A DNA stretch of 64,000 nucleotides from Benzoatithermus sp963720725 (GCA_963720725.1 CAVRGN010000003.1:1612001-1676000); one strand, 5' to 3'. Shown: positions 34,646 to 45,189, counted from the stretch's first letter. Notes: generated from the letters alone by a model not told the origin. Translations and numbers: made by a program.

Positions 34646-36307
34646 ATGCCCTTTCCCGCCGCCCATCCCAGCCTGCTGCAGGCGCTCGCCGAGCGCGGCT
34701 ATGCCGAGCCGACGCCCGTGCAGGCCGCCATTCTCGCCGCCGACGCCGTCGGGCGCGATCTTTTGGTGTCGGCGCAGACCGGCTCCGGCAAGACCGTGGC
34801 CTTCGGCTTGGCGGTTGCGGCCGACCTGCTCGGCGAGGCGGCACGCTTCGTCCCGGCCGACGCCCCGCTGGCCCTGATGGTCGCACCCACCCGCGAATTG
34901 GCTCTTCAGGTCGAGCGGGAGCTCGCCTGGCTCTACGCCGCCACCGGTGCCCGGCTGGTCGCCTGCGTCGGTGGCATGGACATCCGCCGCGAGCAACGCG
35001 CCCTGGCGCAGGGCGCCCACATCGTCGTCGGCACGCCCGGGCGTCTGCGCGATCATCTCGAGCGCGGCAATCTCGACATCTCGGCGCTCAAGGTGGTGGT
35101 GCTCGACGAGGCCGACGAGATGCTCGACATGGGCTTCCGCGAGGATCTCGAGTTCATTCTCGAGGCCACGCCCTCCGAGCGCCGCACCCTCCTGTTTTCC
35201 GCCACCATTCCCAAGGAGATCGCGGCCCTCGCCAAGCGCTACCAGAAGAACGCGCTGCGCGTGGCGACGACCAGCGAGCGCGAGGCGCATGCCGACATCG
35301 AATATCGTGCGCTGCGGGTCGCCCCGAACGAGCGCGAGCACGCGGTCGTCAACCTCCTGCGCTTGTTCGAGGCGCCGGGCGCCATCGTCTTCTGCTCCAC
35401 GCGCGAGGCCGTGCGCCATCTGCACGCCAGCCTGGTCGAGCGCGGCTTCTCCGCCGTGGCCCTGTCGGGCGAGCTGACCCAGAACGAGCGCACCCACGCC
35501 CTGCAGGCGCTGCGCGACGGCCGGGCCCGGGTCTGCGTCGCCACCGACGTGGCCGCCCGCGGCCTCGACCTGCCCGACCTGGGCTTGGTCGTTCATGCCG
35601 ACCTGCCCCACGACCGCGAGGCGCTGCTGCACCGCAGTGGCCGTACCGGCCGCGCGGGGCGCAAGGGCGTCTCGGTCCTGATCGTCCCCTACACCCGCCG
35701 GCGCCGCGCCGAGCAGCTGCTCACCGCCGCCAACCTCCGTGCCGCCTGGTCGCCGCCGCCATCGTCGGACGAGATCCGTGCCAAGGACCGCGAACGGCTC
35801 CTGGCCGAGCTGGTGCCGGCGGCGGAGCTTCCGGCGGAGGAGCTGACCGCGGCCAAGGCGCTGCTCGCCAGCCGTGACGCGGAATCCATCGCCGCGGCCC
35901 TCTTGCGCCGCCACCGCGCCGAGCTGCCCGAGCCGGAGGAACTGCTGGACCAGGCACCCGAGCCGCCGGCGATCCGCGAACGGGACCGGGGACCGCGCGG
36001 CGACGGCGACACGGTCTGGTTCCGCATGAATGTCGGCCGTGCGCGCAACGCCGATCCCCGCTGGCTGATCCCGCTGATCTGCCGGCGCGGCCACGTCACC
36101 AAGCGCGAGATCGGCTCGATCAAGATCTCCGAGCGGGAAACCCGCTTCGAGATCGCGCGCCCCGCCGCCGATCGGTTCGCCGTTGCTGCCGCGCGTCCCG
36201 ACAAGGAAGACGCCTCGGTCCGGATCGAGCCGCTGCGCGGCGAGCGGCCGGCCCCCCGGGTCCATCGCCCGGCGGATCGGGTGCGGCCGCGCGTGACCAG
36301 GGACTAG
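34646..36307 (+). CDS. DEAD-box RNA helicase with DbpA-type RNA-binding domain
   Basis: 553 residues. Helicase motifs in order: PTPVQAAILA (Q motif), VSAQTGSGKTVAFGL (I), PTRELALQ (Ia), VLDEADEMLDMGF (II), LLFSATIP (III), IVFCSTREAVRHL (IV), DVAARGLDLPDL (V) and HRSGRTGRAGR (VI). The C-terminal region VWFRMNVGRARNADPRWLI and IGSIKISERETRFEI is the DbpA/CsdA RNA-binding domain. It likely works in ribosome assembly or cold-stress RNA remodelling. ATG 34646 begins the Q-motif helix; the ATG at 34595 lies in the divergent promoter. Confidence 0.93.
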   Translation: MPFPAAHPSLLQALAERGYAEPTPVQAAILAADAVGRDLLVSAQTGSGKTVAFGLAVAADLLGEAARFVPADAPLALMVAPTRELALQVERELAWLYAATGARLVACVGGMDIRREQRALAQGAHIVVGTPGRLRDHLERGNLDISALKVVVLDEADEMLDMGFREDLEFILEATPSERRTLLFSATIPKEIAALAKRYQKNALRVATTSEREAHADIEYRALRVAPNEREHAVVNLLRLFEAPGAIVFCSTREAVRHLHASLVERGFSAVALSGELTQNERTHALQALRDGRARVCVATDVAARGLDLPDLGLVVHADLPHDREALLHRSGRTGRAGRKGVSVLIVPYTRRRRAEQLLTAANLRAAWSPPPSSDEIRAKDRERLLAELVPAAELPAEELTAAKALLASRDAESIAAALLRRHRAELPEPEELLDQAPEPPAIRERDRGPRGDGDTVWFRMNVGRARNADPRWLIPLICRRGHVTKREIGSIKISERETRFEIARPAADRFAVAAARPDKEDASVRIEPLRGERPAPRVHRPADRVRPRVTRD

Positions 36308-36420
36308 CTGCGCCCCGGTGCGTCCGGACTGTCGCTCGGCGGCGCGGTGAGGCATGATCGGATTGGGAGGATCGTCGGCGCCGGCGCTGCGCCGGAGGTC
36401 GGCCGCGCGGAGGAGCGCCG

Positions 36421-38295
36421 TTGGAAGCACCACTGGTCGAGCGCCGGCTGGCGGCCATCCTGGCCGCCGATGTGGTCGGCTACTCGCGGCTGGTCGAGCA
36501 GGACGAGGCCGGCACCATCGCCGGGCTGAAACGGCTGCGCCGCGAGGTGCTGGAGCCGCTCCTCGCCGCGCATCACGGCCGGTTGGTGCAGGTCGTCGGC
36601 GACGGTGTGCTGGTCGAGTTCGCCTCGGTGGTCGACGCCGTCATGTGCGCGGTCGAGCTGCAGGAGGCCGTGGCTGCCAGGCAGACGGACGTCGCGCCGG
36701 AGCGGCGCTTCCTGTTCCGGATCGGCGTCAATCTGGGCGACGTCGTCGCCGACGGCGAGTTCATCCTCGGCGACGGGGTCAACGTGGCGGCGCGGCTCGA
36801 GCAGCTGTGCGAGCCCGGCGGCGTCCTGGTCTCGGAAACCGTGCGCGAGCATGTCGGCAACAAGCTGGCCGTGGTGTTCGAATATATCGGACCGCTCATG
36901 CTCAAGAACATCGAGCGGCCGGTCGGCGCGCACCGGATCCAGCAGGCGGGCGCGGCAGCCCTCCGGCCGACCGCGAGCCGGATCGAGCCGGCGCAGGCGG
37001 GCAAGCCCTCGGTGGCGGTGCTCCCGTTCGTCAACCTGACCGGCGACGCCGAGCAAGACTATTTCTGCGAGGGCATCTCCGAGGACCTGATCACCGAGCT
37101 GTCGAAGGTCTCGGGCCTGTTCGTGGCCGCGCGGCAGTCGACCTTCACCAGCGGCCAGAACACGCGCGACGCGGCGGAAACCTGCGCCCGACTGCGGGTC
37201 GGCTATGCCCTGGAAGGCAGCGTGCGCCGTGCCGGCGACCGGGTCCGCATCGCCGCACGCCTGGTCAAGGGCGCCGCCGGCGGACAGGTCTGGGCGGAGC
37301 GCTACGACCGCACGGTGGACGACATCTTCGCCGTCCAGGACGACATCACCCGCAGCATCGTGGCGGCCCTCGAGGTCAAGCTGCTGCTGGCCGAGAAGCA
37401 GGCGATGGCCCGGCCGCCGACCGCCAATGTCGAGGCCTACAAGCTCTACCTGCACGGGCTGCAGCAGCTCAGGCTGCACACCAGGCCGGCCTACGAGCAG
37501 GCGCGGCGCATGTTCCGCCGCGCCACCGTGCTGGACCCCGACTTCGCCCGCGCCCTGGCCGGCATCGCCGAATGCGACTGCAACATGTACATGCATTGCG
37601 GCGAGCGCGTGTCCTTCGCATCGATCCTCGCCACGACCGAGCGCGCGGTGGCGCTGGAGCCGCATCTGGCGGGAGCGCATGCCGTGCGCGGCTTCGCGCT
37701 GATGGCCGAGGGTCGCGTGGCGGAGGCGGAAGCGGCGTTCCGCCGGGCGATCGAGCTCGAGCCCGGCCATCCCGGCACCCACTACGCCTATGCCCGGGCC
37801 TGCGTGGAACTCGGCCGCCTCGACGCGGCCGCGGAGCTGCTGCGCCGGGCGGCCGATCTGGCGCCGGGCGACGTCGGCTATCTCAATACCCTGGCGGCAC
37901 TCTACCGCGCTCTTGGCCGCGACGCCGAGGCCGAGGTCGCGGCCCGCGAATCGCTGGCCCGCGCCGAGCGCCGCCTCGCCGAGCAGCCGGCCTCCACCCT
38001 GGCCGCGTTCACCGGCGCTCGGGCGCTGGCGGCCCTGGGCGAGCACGAGCGCGCGCTGGAATGGGCCGAGCGCGCCCTGGGTCTCGGTCCCGACGACCAT
38101 CTCACGCTCTACAACGTGGCCTGCACTTACGCCCTGCTGGACCTGCGCGACCGGGCCATCGACGTGCTGCAACGGGCCATGGCCGGTGCGTCGCCGCATC
38201 GGATCGCCTGGATGCGCCAGGATCGCGACCTCGATCCATTGCGGGACGACCCGCGTGTCGCCGCCCTGTTCGCGGGCGAACCGGCTCCCGGCTGA
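36421..38295 (+). CDS. Class III adenylate cyclase with TolB-like and TPR domains
   Basis: 624 residues from a TTG start preceded by AGGAGCGCCG. Cyclase domain 1-175: AAILAADVVGYSRLVEQDEA (metal Asp), VVGDGVLVEF (second Asp), DGVNVAARLEQL and LMLKNIERPVG. TolB-like domain about 195-320: SVAVLPFVNLTGDAEQDYFC, VGYALEGSVRR, QVWAERYDRTVDDIFAVQDD. TPR repeats from about 345 to the end. No ATG in this frame fits the domain start, and the nearby broken copy at 38384 also begins with TTG behind GAGGAGCG, supporting the choice. Makes cAMP or cGMP; the ligand for the tail is unknown. Confidence 0.88.
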   Translation: MEAPLVERRLAAILAADVVGYSRLVEQDEAGTIAGLKRLRREVLEPLLAAHHGRLVQVVGDGVLVEFASVVDAVMCAVELQEAVAARQTDVAPERRFLFRIGVNLGDVVADGEFILGDGVNVAARLEQLCEPGGVLVSETVREHVGNKLAVVFEYIGPLMLKNIERPVGAHRIQQAGAAALRPTASRIEPAQAGKPSVAVLPFVNLTGDAEQDYFCEGISEDLITELSKVSGLFVAARQSTFTSGQNTRDAAETCARLRVGYALEGSVRRAGDRVRIAARLVKGAAGGQVWAERYDRTVDDIFAVQDDITRSIVAALEVKLLLAEKQAMARPPTANVEAYKLYLHGLQQLRLHTRPAYEQARRMFRRATVLDPDFARALAGIAECDCNMYMHCGERVSFASILATTERAVALEPHLAGAHAVRGFALMAEGRVAEAEAAFRRAIELEPGHPGTHYAYARACVELGRLDAAAELLRRAADLAPGDVGYLNTLAALYRALGRDAEAEVAARESLARAERRLAEQPASTLAAFTGARALAALGEHERALEWAERALGLGPDDHLTLYNVACTYALLDLRDRAIDVLQRAMAGASPHRIAWMRQDRDLDPLRDDPRVAALFAGEPAPG

Positions 38296-38383
38296 GCGAT
38301 GGCGAGCCTTCATGTCGCTAGGGTCGCCACGCCTTCTGGGGCATGATCGCGGGCGTTGGTTCTCCGCCGTGAGGAGCGTCGCG

Positions 38384-38785
38384 TTGGTCGAACCGCAGGT
38401 CGAGCGCCGCCTGGCCGCCATCCTGTGCGCGGACGTGGTCGGATACTCACGGCTGATCGGGCGCGACGAAGCCGGCACGCTGGGCGCGCTGAAGAGCCTG
38501 CGCCGGGACGTCGTCGCTCCGGTCCTGGCGCGACACCGCGGGCGGCTCGTGCAGACCAGCGGCGACGGGACCCTGGTCGAGTTCGGGTCCGCACCCGCTC
38601 AAGAACATTGAGCGCGGGAACCGGGCGCGTTGCGAGCGCGCTGGCAGTGCGGCCAGATCGAGCAGTTGCCGCCTATAACGGTGCCAGTGCCCTGGCGTTC
38701 TGGGCGAGCGGGGGCGAGCCTTGGAATGGGCCAAACGGGCTCTCGCGATCGAGCCCGACGACCACCTCACCCGGCTCGACACCAA
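38384..38785 (+). pseudogene. Collapsed cyclase-TPR paralogue
   Basis: Three pieces of the neighbour's gene are stacked with large internal losses. A TTG start behind GAGGAGCG gives AAILCADVVGYSRLIGRDEA and TSGDGTLVEFGS up to about 38590. Then HPLKNIERG (38594-38620, another frame) matches the end of a cyclase domain. Then ERGRALEWAKRALAIEPDDH (about 38700-38770) matches the last TPR unit of the intact gene. About 80% of the gene is gone. No catalytic product is possible. Confidence 0.75.
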
Positions 38786-38898
38786 GGACTGCCGGCGGCA
38801 TTTCCCGTTTGCCAGCCGGCCATGCGGCGGCGGCATTGTCATGCGCAGCGGCAACGAGCGGCGCGGCGAGCGCGCCGCGATCGAACTGGGGAGCGGAC

Positions 38899-40056
38899 AT
38901 GGAGCGGCGTCTGTTGGCGACCGTAGGGCTGGCGGTGAGCGCGGTCCTGGCGGCGGGTTCGGCGTATGCGATGGTCGAGCAGCTCGGGGCCGGCGAGGGG
39001 CAGGTGAGCATCGTCGCTTGGCCGGGCTACATCGAGCGCGGCGAAAGCGATGCGGCCTTCGACTGGGTCACCGAGTTCGAGACCGCGACCGGCTGCAAGG
39101 TCGATGTCAAGACCGCCGGCACCTCGGACGAGATGGTGGCGCTGATGAACGAGGGCGGCTTCGACCTCGTCACCGCCTCGGGCGACGCGAGCCTGCGCCT
39201 GATCGCCGGCAAGAAGGTGCAGGAGATCAACACCGCCCTGATCCCGTCCTGGGCGACCGTCGACGAGCGGCTGCAGAACGCCCCCTGGCACACGGTCGGC
39301 GGCAAGCATTACGGCGTGCCCTACCAGTGGGGCCCCAACGTCCTGATGTACAATACCGAAGTCTTCAAGGAGGCACCCACCTCCTGGAACGTGGTGTTCG
39401 AGGAGACGATGCTGCCGGACGGCAAGTCGAACAAGGGCCGGGTCCAGGCCTTCGACGGGCCGATCCATATCGCGGACGCCGCCCTCTACCTGATGGCCCA
39501 CCAGCCGGAGCTCGGGATCAAGGACCCCTACGAGCTCACCGAGGAGCAGTATCAGGCGGCGCTGACCCTGCTGCGCCAGCAGAACCGGATCGTGCACCGC
39601 TACTGGCACGACGCCATGATGCAGATCGACGACTTCACCAACGAGGGTGTCGTGGCCTCGGGCTCGTGGCCGTTCCAGGTCAACCTGCTCCAGAGCAAGG
39701 GAGCGCCCATCGCCAGCACCATCCCGCAGGAGGGTGCCACGGGCTGGGCCGACACCACCATGATGCACGCCGACTCCGAGCATCCGAACTGCGCCTATCT
39801 GTGGCTGGAGCATTCGCTCTCGCCCAAGGTGCAGGGCGACCTCGCCGCCTGGTTCGGCTCGGTGCCGTCGGTGCCCGCCGCCTGCAAGGGCAACGAGCTG
39901 CTCACCGACCAGGGCTGCGCCACCAACGGCATCGACGATTTCGACCAGATCCACTTCTGGAAGACGCCGGTCGCCAAGTGCGACACGCAGTCCGCCGGCT
40001 GCGTGCCCTACTATCGCTGGGTCACCGACTACATCGCCATCCTCGGCGGCCGGTGA
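38899..40056 (+). CDS. ABC transporter substrate-binding protein, polyamine (PotD/PotF) type
   Basis: 385 residues with a signal peptide (VGLAVSAVLAAGSAYA). The mature protein has the PotD-like pattern QVSIVAWPGYIERGESDAAF, FETATGCKVDVKTAGTSDEM, GFDLVTASGDASLRLIAGKK and VPYQWGPNVLMYNTEVFKEA. Such periplasmic proteins bind putrescine, spermidine or related compounds. It is the first gene of a four-gene overlapping operon with an ATPase and two permeases; its TGA overlaps the next GTG. Confidence 0.9.
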   Translation: MERRLLATVGLAVSAVLAAGSAYAMVEQLGAGEGQVSIVAWPGYIERGESDAAFDWVTEFETATGCKVDVKTAGTSDEMVALMNEGGFDLVTASGDASLRLIAGKKVQEINTALIPSWATVDERLQNAPWHTVGGKHYGVPYQWGPNVLMYNTEVFKEAPTSWNVVFEETMLPDGKSNKGRVQAFDGPIHIADAALYLMAHQPELGIKDPYELTEEQYQAALTLLRQQNRIVHRYWHDAMMQIDDFTNEGVVASGSWPFQVNLLQSKGAPIASTIPQEGATGWADTTMMHADSEHPNCAYLWLEHSLSPKVQGDLAAWFGSVPSVPAACKGNELLTDQGCATNGIDDFDQIHFWKTPVAKCDTQSAGCVPYYRWVTDYIAILGGR

Positions 40057-41059
40057 GCACCACCGCCATCGCCTTTCGGGGCGTGTCGCGCCGCTTCGGC
40101 GAGGTGCGCGCGGTCGATGGGGTCAGCTTCGAGATCGCCGACGGCGAGTTCTTCGCCATGCTCGGGCCCTCGGGCTCGGGCAAGACCACCTGCCTGCGCC
40201 TGATCGCCGGCTTCGAGGAGCCCGACGCCGGCGAGATCGTGCTGCACGGCCGGCCGATGCGGGGCGTGCCGCCCTACGACCGGCCGGTGAACACGGTGTT
40301 CCAGGACTACGCACTGTTCCCGCACATGAGCGTGCTGGACAATGTCGCCTACGGCCTGATGGTCCGCGGCGTGGCCAAGCCCGAGCGCCACAAGCAGGCG
40401 CAAGGGATGCTGGAACTGGTGGCACTGGCCGAGCATGGCGGCCGGCGGCCCTCCCAGCTCTCGGGCGGCCAGCGGCAGCGCGTGGCGCTGGCCCGGGCGC
40501 TGGTGCTCGAGCCCGAGGTGCTGCTGCTCGACGAGCCATTGGGTGCCCTCGATCTCAAGCTGCGCGAGCAGATGCAGGGCGAGCTCAAGGCGCTGCAGCG
40601 CCAGGTCGGCATCACCTTCGTCTTCGTCACCCACGACCAGGACGAGGCGCTGGGCATGGCCGACCGGGTCGCCGTGTTCAACCAGGGCCGGATCGAGCAG
40701 ATCGGCACCGCCGAGGAGGTCTACGAGTTCCCGGCCACGGCGTTCGTGGCCGGCTTCGTCGGCCGCTCCAACATCGTCGACGCCGCCACCGCCCAGCGCC
40801 TGTTCGGCCGCACCGGCGCCTTCTCGCTGCGGCCGGAGCGGATCGCGCTCGCCGAGGTGGCCGAGGTCGCGGCCGAGGGCACGGTGACCGGGCTGCAATA
40901 TCACGGCGCCAGCACGCGGCTGGACGTGACGCTGGACGGCGGCCCGGTCCTGGTCGTCGACCGGACCAATGACGGGCAGGGTCCGCGGCCGGCTGTGGGC
41001 GAGCGGGTGCGGGTGGGCTGGCCCGCGGCCGCCATGCAGCCCTTGCGCGAGTCCGGCCG

Positions 41060-41063
<4 letters not shown>
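40053..41063 (+). CDS. ABC transporter ATPase, polyamine (PotA) type
   Basis: 336 residues from a GTG overlapping the previous stop (GTGA). Walker A GPSGSGKTTCLRLI, Q-loop NTVFQDYALFPHMSV, signature LSGGQRQRVALARAL, Walker B LLLDEPLGALD and switch His THDQDEALGMADR. The last 90 residues form a TOBE domain (SLRPERIALA, GASTRLDVTLDGG). It powers polyamine or related uptake together with the two permeases downstream. Confidence 0.95.
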
Positions 41064-41984
<921 letters not shown>

Positions 41985-41995
<11 letters not shown>

Positions 41996-42788
41996 GGCCG
42001 GCCTGGGGCTGAAGCTCGGGGCCACGGCCGGCCTCCTGTTCCTGCACCTGCCGATGGCCTTCATCCTGCTCTACGCCTTCACCACCGAGGACAAGAGCTA
42101 CCAGTTCCCCCCGCCCGGCCTGACCCTGCACTGGTTCGCCGTAGCCTGGGAGCGCGACGACATCTGGCGCGCCATGTGGCTCTCGGTCCGAGTGGGCCTC
42201 TTCGCCACGGCCATGGCCATGGTCCTGGGCACGCTCGCCGCCGCGGCACTCTGGCGTTCCCGCTTCTTCGGCCGCGATGCCGTCAACCTGCTCCTGATCC
42301 TGCCCATCGCCCTGCCCGGCATCGTCACCGGCATCGCCCTGCGCTCGACCTTCGGCGTCCTCGACATCCCCTTCAGCGTCTGGACCATCGTCGTCGGCCA
42401 CGCCACCTTCTGCATCGTCGTCGTCTACAACAACGTCATCGCCCGCCTGCGCCGCACCTCGCCCAACCTGATCGAGGCCTCGATGGACCTGGGTGCGGAC
42501 GGCTTCCAGACCTTCCGCCACGTCCTCCTGCCCAACATCGCCACGGCGCTCCTCGCCGGCGGCATGCTCGCCTTCGCGCTTTCCTTCGACGAGGTGATCG
42601 TCACCACCTTCACCGCCGGCCAGCAGACCACCCTGCCGATCTGGATGCTGGGCGAGCTGGTGCGGCCGCGGCAGCGGCCGGTGACGAATGTGGTCGCCGT
42701 GTTCGTGATCGCGGTGACGCTGGTGCCGATCCTGTTCGCCTACTGGGTCACCCGTGGCACGGAAACGGTAGCCGGAACGGGCAAGTGA
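41985..42788 (+). CDS. ABC transporter permease, PotC type
   Basis: 267 residues, six membrane helices. The EAA loop is NLIEASMDLGADGFQTFRHV followed by LLPNIATALLAGGMLAF, with SFDEVIVTTFTAG as usual for PotC. It is the last gene of the operon and is followed by a hairpin terminator. Confidence 0.93.
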
Positions 42789-42790
42789 GC

Positions 42791-42834
42791 AACCTGGCGG
42801 GGTTCAAACCCTTTTTGCCGCCAGGTGCCTTTTG
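42791..42834 (+). terminator. Rho-independent-type terminator after the transporter operon
   Basis: ACCTGGCGG (42792-42800) pairs with CCGCCAGGT (42818-42826), with an inner GGTT/AACC pairing, followed shortly by TTTT (42830-42833). Confidence 0.65.
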
Positions 42835-42900
42835 ACCCTGCGCGACACCCGCATCAACCTGCCAATCTCGCTGGCCCCGATCCCTCCCGGACGATGATGG

Positions 42901-43248
42901 TCAGGCGGCGCGCGGGTGTACGTCGCGCACGATCACCGCGCCGGCCGCCAGTTCGGCCCGAGACAGGTCATAAGCGGTCTGCAGGTTGAGCCAGAATTGG
43001 GGGGTGGTGCCGAAAAAGCGGGCGAGGCGCAGTGCGGTGTCGGCGGATACGGCGCGCGGCTCGCGCTCGCGAATGATCGCGCCGATGCGGGTCGCGGGCA
43101 CCCGCAGCGCCAGCGCCAGCGCGTTGGCACTGAGCCCCAGCGGCTGCATCAACTCCTCTCGGAGCACCTCGCCTGGATGCGTGCGCAGCCGTCGCATGGG
43201 GCCGGACGCACCGGTCGGCTCAACCGTGATAATCGACGATTTCGACAT
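42901..43248 (-). CDS. higA: HigA-type antitoxin (XRE family)
   Basis: 115 residues. After a short leader it reads RTHPGEVLREELMQPLGLSA, then ANALALALRVPATRIGAIIR and FGTTPQFWLNLQTAYDL, the standard HigA helix-turn-helix pattern. ATG 43248 follows AAGGGG and overlaps the end of the toxin gene by 29 bases; MRRLRTHPGEV at 43197 is the other possible start. It binds the operon promoter and neutralises HigB. Confidence 0.9.
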   Translation of the reverse strand: MSKSSIITVEPTGASGPMRRLRTHPGEVLREELMQPLGLSANALALALRVPATRIGAIIREREPRAVSADTALRLARFFGTTPQFWLNLQTAYDLSRAELAAGAVIVRDVHPRAA

Positions 43249-43552
43249 CATGCGCCCCTTCGTCCCACCGAAAACAGATACGCCATTGATCGTTGATGCG
43301 GATCGACCAGGCTCCCTTCCGGTCACCGCGCAGCTTCTCCAGCCGGTTGCCCGGCGGGATCCGCAGCTCCTCGATCCGCACTGCCGCGTCGAGGATGTCG
43401 AGCTTGCGTCGGGCGATCGCTGCGATGGACTGGAACTGCCGGGGTAAGTCGCCCCGGAAAAGCTCCTCGGTCGCTCGGTCCCGGAAACCCCTGATCTCCC
43501 GCCAAAGATACAACGCGGGACGTACAAGGTACGCGATTGGTGTCGCCGCCAT
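43220..43552 (-). CDS. higB: HigB-type toxin (RelE/ParE superfamily)
   Basis: 110 residues as written. The toxin proper starts near IRGFRDRATEELFRGDLPRQ and continues through IAAIARRKLDILDAAV, LRIPPGNRLEKLRGDRKGAW and SIRINDQWRICFRW to VEIVDYH, matching HigB ribosome-dependent mRNA interferases. The first 19 residues (to about LYLWRE) are not typical, so the true start may be an alternative codon closer to IRGF. The upstream 59-bp repeat at 43570 falls in its promoter region. Confidence 0.88.
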   Translation of the reverse strand: MAATPIAYLVRPALYLWREIRGFRDRATEELFRGDLPRQFQSIAAIARRKLDILDAAVRIEELRIPPGNRLEKLRGDRKGAWSIRINDQWRICFRWDEGAHDVEIVDYHG

Positions 43553-43569
43553 CGTGCGGGCAAGGAGCT

Positions 43570-43628
43570 AGTTGCCACTCGGTTCCGCAACTTGGCCGTT
43601 TTTCAGCCTATCAGGTGACTGGGCCCTT
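43570..43628. repeat. 59-bp direct repeat, copy 1
   Basis: Matches 44346-44404 at 58 of 59 positions; the single difference is C versus G in TATCAGG/TATGAGG. It begins with a small dyad, AGTTGC and GCAACT, 11 bases apart, and ends GGGCCCTT. It lies between the HigB start and the BLUF gene. Confidence 0.85.
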
Positions 43629-43714
43629 CTTACACAAATAAGATCAATGCGCTAACCTGACCCTCACCAACCGTGTGACACGGCCTGCCTGGCATATGCA
43701 AAGCGAGCCAACCC

Positions 43715-44191
43715 ATGTTCGACGAACCCGGTTTTCCAAGCGATCCTGACTATGACGCCACCGCGCCCACGCTGTACACTTTCGTATATTGCAGTCGTGC
43801 CGCCGATGGCGTGGACGACGCCGAGGTCAACCGCCTCATCGAGTCGGCGCAACGCCACAATCTCACCTGCGGCATCACCGGGGTGCTCGTTTTCGGCAGC
43901 GGCGTCTTCTTCCAATGGATCGAGGGGCCGGCAGCCGCGGTGCGGAAGCTGATGGCGAGCCTGCATCGCGATCCGCGCCATTACGATATCATCTCGCTGG
44001 ACCAGAGCGAGGAAAAGCGCGAGCGTCTGTATCCGAATTGGCAGATGGAGCGGGTCGGTGCCGACGACATCCGCGAAGTGCTCCAGGACGCGCTCGAAAG
44101 CGCCGAAGACGAGAACAATATCGCAGCACTGAAACGTATTCTCGATCACCTTGCTACGAGGTCGCTGGATTCGCTTGGGCGAGCTAATTAG
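43715..44191 (+). CDS. BLUF-domain blue-light photoreceptor
   Basis: 158 residues, essentially one BLUF domain with a short C-terminal helix pair. The flavin-site residues are visible: Tyr in TLYTFVYCSRA, Asn in RHNLTCGITGVLVF, Gln in VFFQWIEGPA, and the Trp-Met pair in YPNWQMERV. BLUF proteins bind FAD and rearrange hydrogen bonds around the Gln under blue light. No output domain is fused, so it must act through a partner, as in short BLUF proteins. No partner gene is evident next to it. The gene sits between two 59-bp repeats. Confidence 0.92.
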   Translation: MFDEPGFPSDPDYDATAPTLYTFVYCSRAADGVDDAEVNRLIESAQRHNLTCGITGVLVFGSGVFFQWIEGPAAAVRKLMASLHRDPRHYDIISLDQSEEKRERLYPNWQMERVGADDIREVLQDALESAEDENNIAALKRILDHLATRSLDSLGRAN

Positions 44192-44345
44192 GTCGGCAAC
44201 TGGCAGCTTCGAGCCGATCAGCCACTGAGCCTAGGCGGCGGAAGGGTCCATCCCCTCCGCGTCCAAAGCGCCTACCATCGACATCGCCATCCCGGGCTGT
44301 TCGCAAGATAATCAGGTCAGCAATGGCAACAGTCAACCGCGCACC

Positions 44346-44404
44346 AGTTGCCACTCGGTTCCGCAACTTGGCCGTTTTTCAGCCTATGAGGTGACTGGGC
44401 CCTT
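44346..44404. repeat. 59-bp direct repeat, copy 2
   Basis: Second copy of the element at 43570-43628, same orientation, 776 bases further on. The two copies bracket the BLUF gene. Confidence 0.85.
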
Positions 44405-44771
44405 TCGGGGCTGGGATCATCGCTCCGCGCTCCTACCAGCTCTGCTGCTGCATGATCTGCCGCCAGACGGCAAGCGGCGGAGGCTATGCGATCAGCCTCC
44501 TGGGCGTGGCCCTCTCGCTGAGCGCGATCTGCGCACACGGCATCTAGGGCTTGGCCGACCAGAGGAGCACCATGCAGGCATCCAAGAAGCGCAGCCTTTC
44601 GCTCTGCGGCCTATTAGTCTGCCGAACCTTGGTGCCGCAGGCGAGGTGCTTGCCTTTGATCAACGGGGTAGGATCTTGAGGTGCGAGAAGGACCTAACCG
44701 GCCGCCAAGGCGGTGGGAAATCGGTGACACCTTACACAATTAACGGTTGACGGCACGTGCAAGTCTGCGCG
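44405..44771. other. Degenerate accessory stretch without a supported gene
   Basis: Short fragments only. A 35-residue frame begins behind AGGAGCACC at 44572 (MQASKKRSLSLCGLL). In another frame LGAAGEVLAFDQRGRILRCE (44620-44685) looks protein-like. Neither is long enough or familiar enough to name. The patch looks like eroded coding sequence between the repeat and the CopG/BrnA remnant. Confidence 0.35.
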
Positions 44772-44960
44772 TCACAGCTTCCCCTCCGCCAGGGCGTCCC
44801 GCCGCACGCGCTCGACACGGGCATTGTAGCTCTTGCCGGTCGCCTTGATGCCTTCGACCACATCGGCGGCGAGGCGGAAGCCGACATGGACCTTGGGCCG
44901 CGCCAGCCTGGGCCGTCCGTCCTGCGCCTTCAGGTGTCGGGCGAGATCGGGGGCATCTCG
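44772..44960 (-). pseudogene. CopG/BrnA-type antitoxin remnant
   Basis: On the minus strand the frame ending at TGA 44772-44774 reads DGRPRLARPKVHVGFRLAAD, VVEGIKATGKSYNARVERV, RRDALAEGKL, the ribbon-helix-helix and tail of BrnA/CopG-like antitoxins. Upstream the frame is blocked by a TAA, and ARNEMPP-like sequence continues in a neighbouring frame across a CCCCC run, pointing to an indel. No intact BrnT-type toxin is seen next to it. Confidence 0.45.
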
Positions 44961-45189
44961 TTACGGAAAGAGGCCTGAATCCCGTTTCTGGCTCAAGAAT
45001 GCGGTATTCAAGGCAATGCCTGCTCACTCGCCGCACCAGCGCCCTGGTCTCAATTGCGCGCTCGGTCGGTGAGGTCGGCGCCACCTCGACCGCCGGCCCT
45101 CAGGCCACTCGCGGCTTGCGAATCTTGCTCGATGCGGCGACTCTTCGCGGCGCCGTCAGTAGCGACCGGTACCGCCAGGGGGAGCCGCC

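Noticed and set aside
43570..43628. 59-bp repeat considered as a tRNA-derived attachment site
   Set aside because: No tRNA gene or cloverleaf is present at either copy and no integrase gene is nearby.
44452..44547. 31-codon frame MICRQTASGGG... ending CAHGI
   Set aside because: No ribosome site and no recognisable pattern beyond a hydrophobic stretch; not enough to call a gene.
44646..44662. TTGATCAA motif considered as an FNR box
   Set aside because: It lacks the four-base spacer between half-sites and lies in an eroded stretch with no start behind it.
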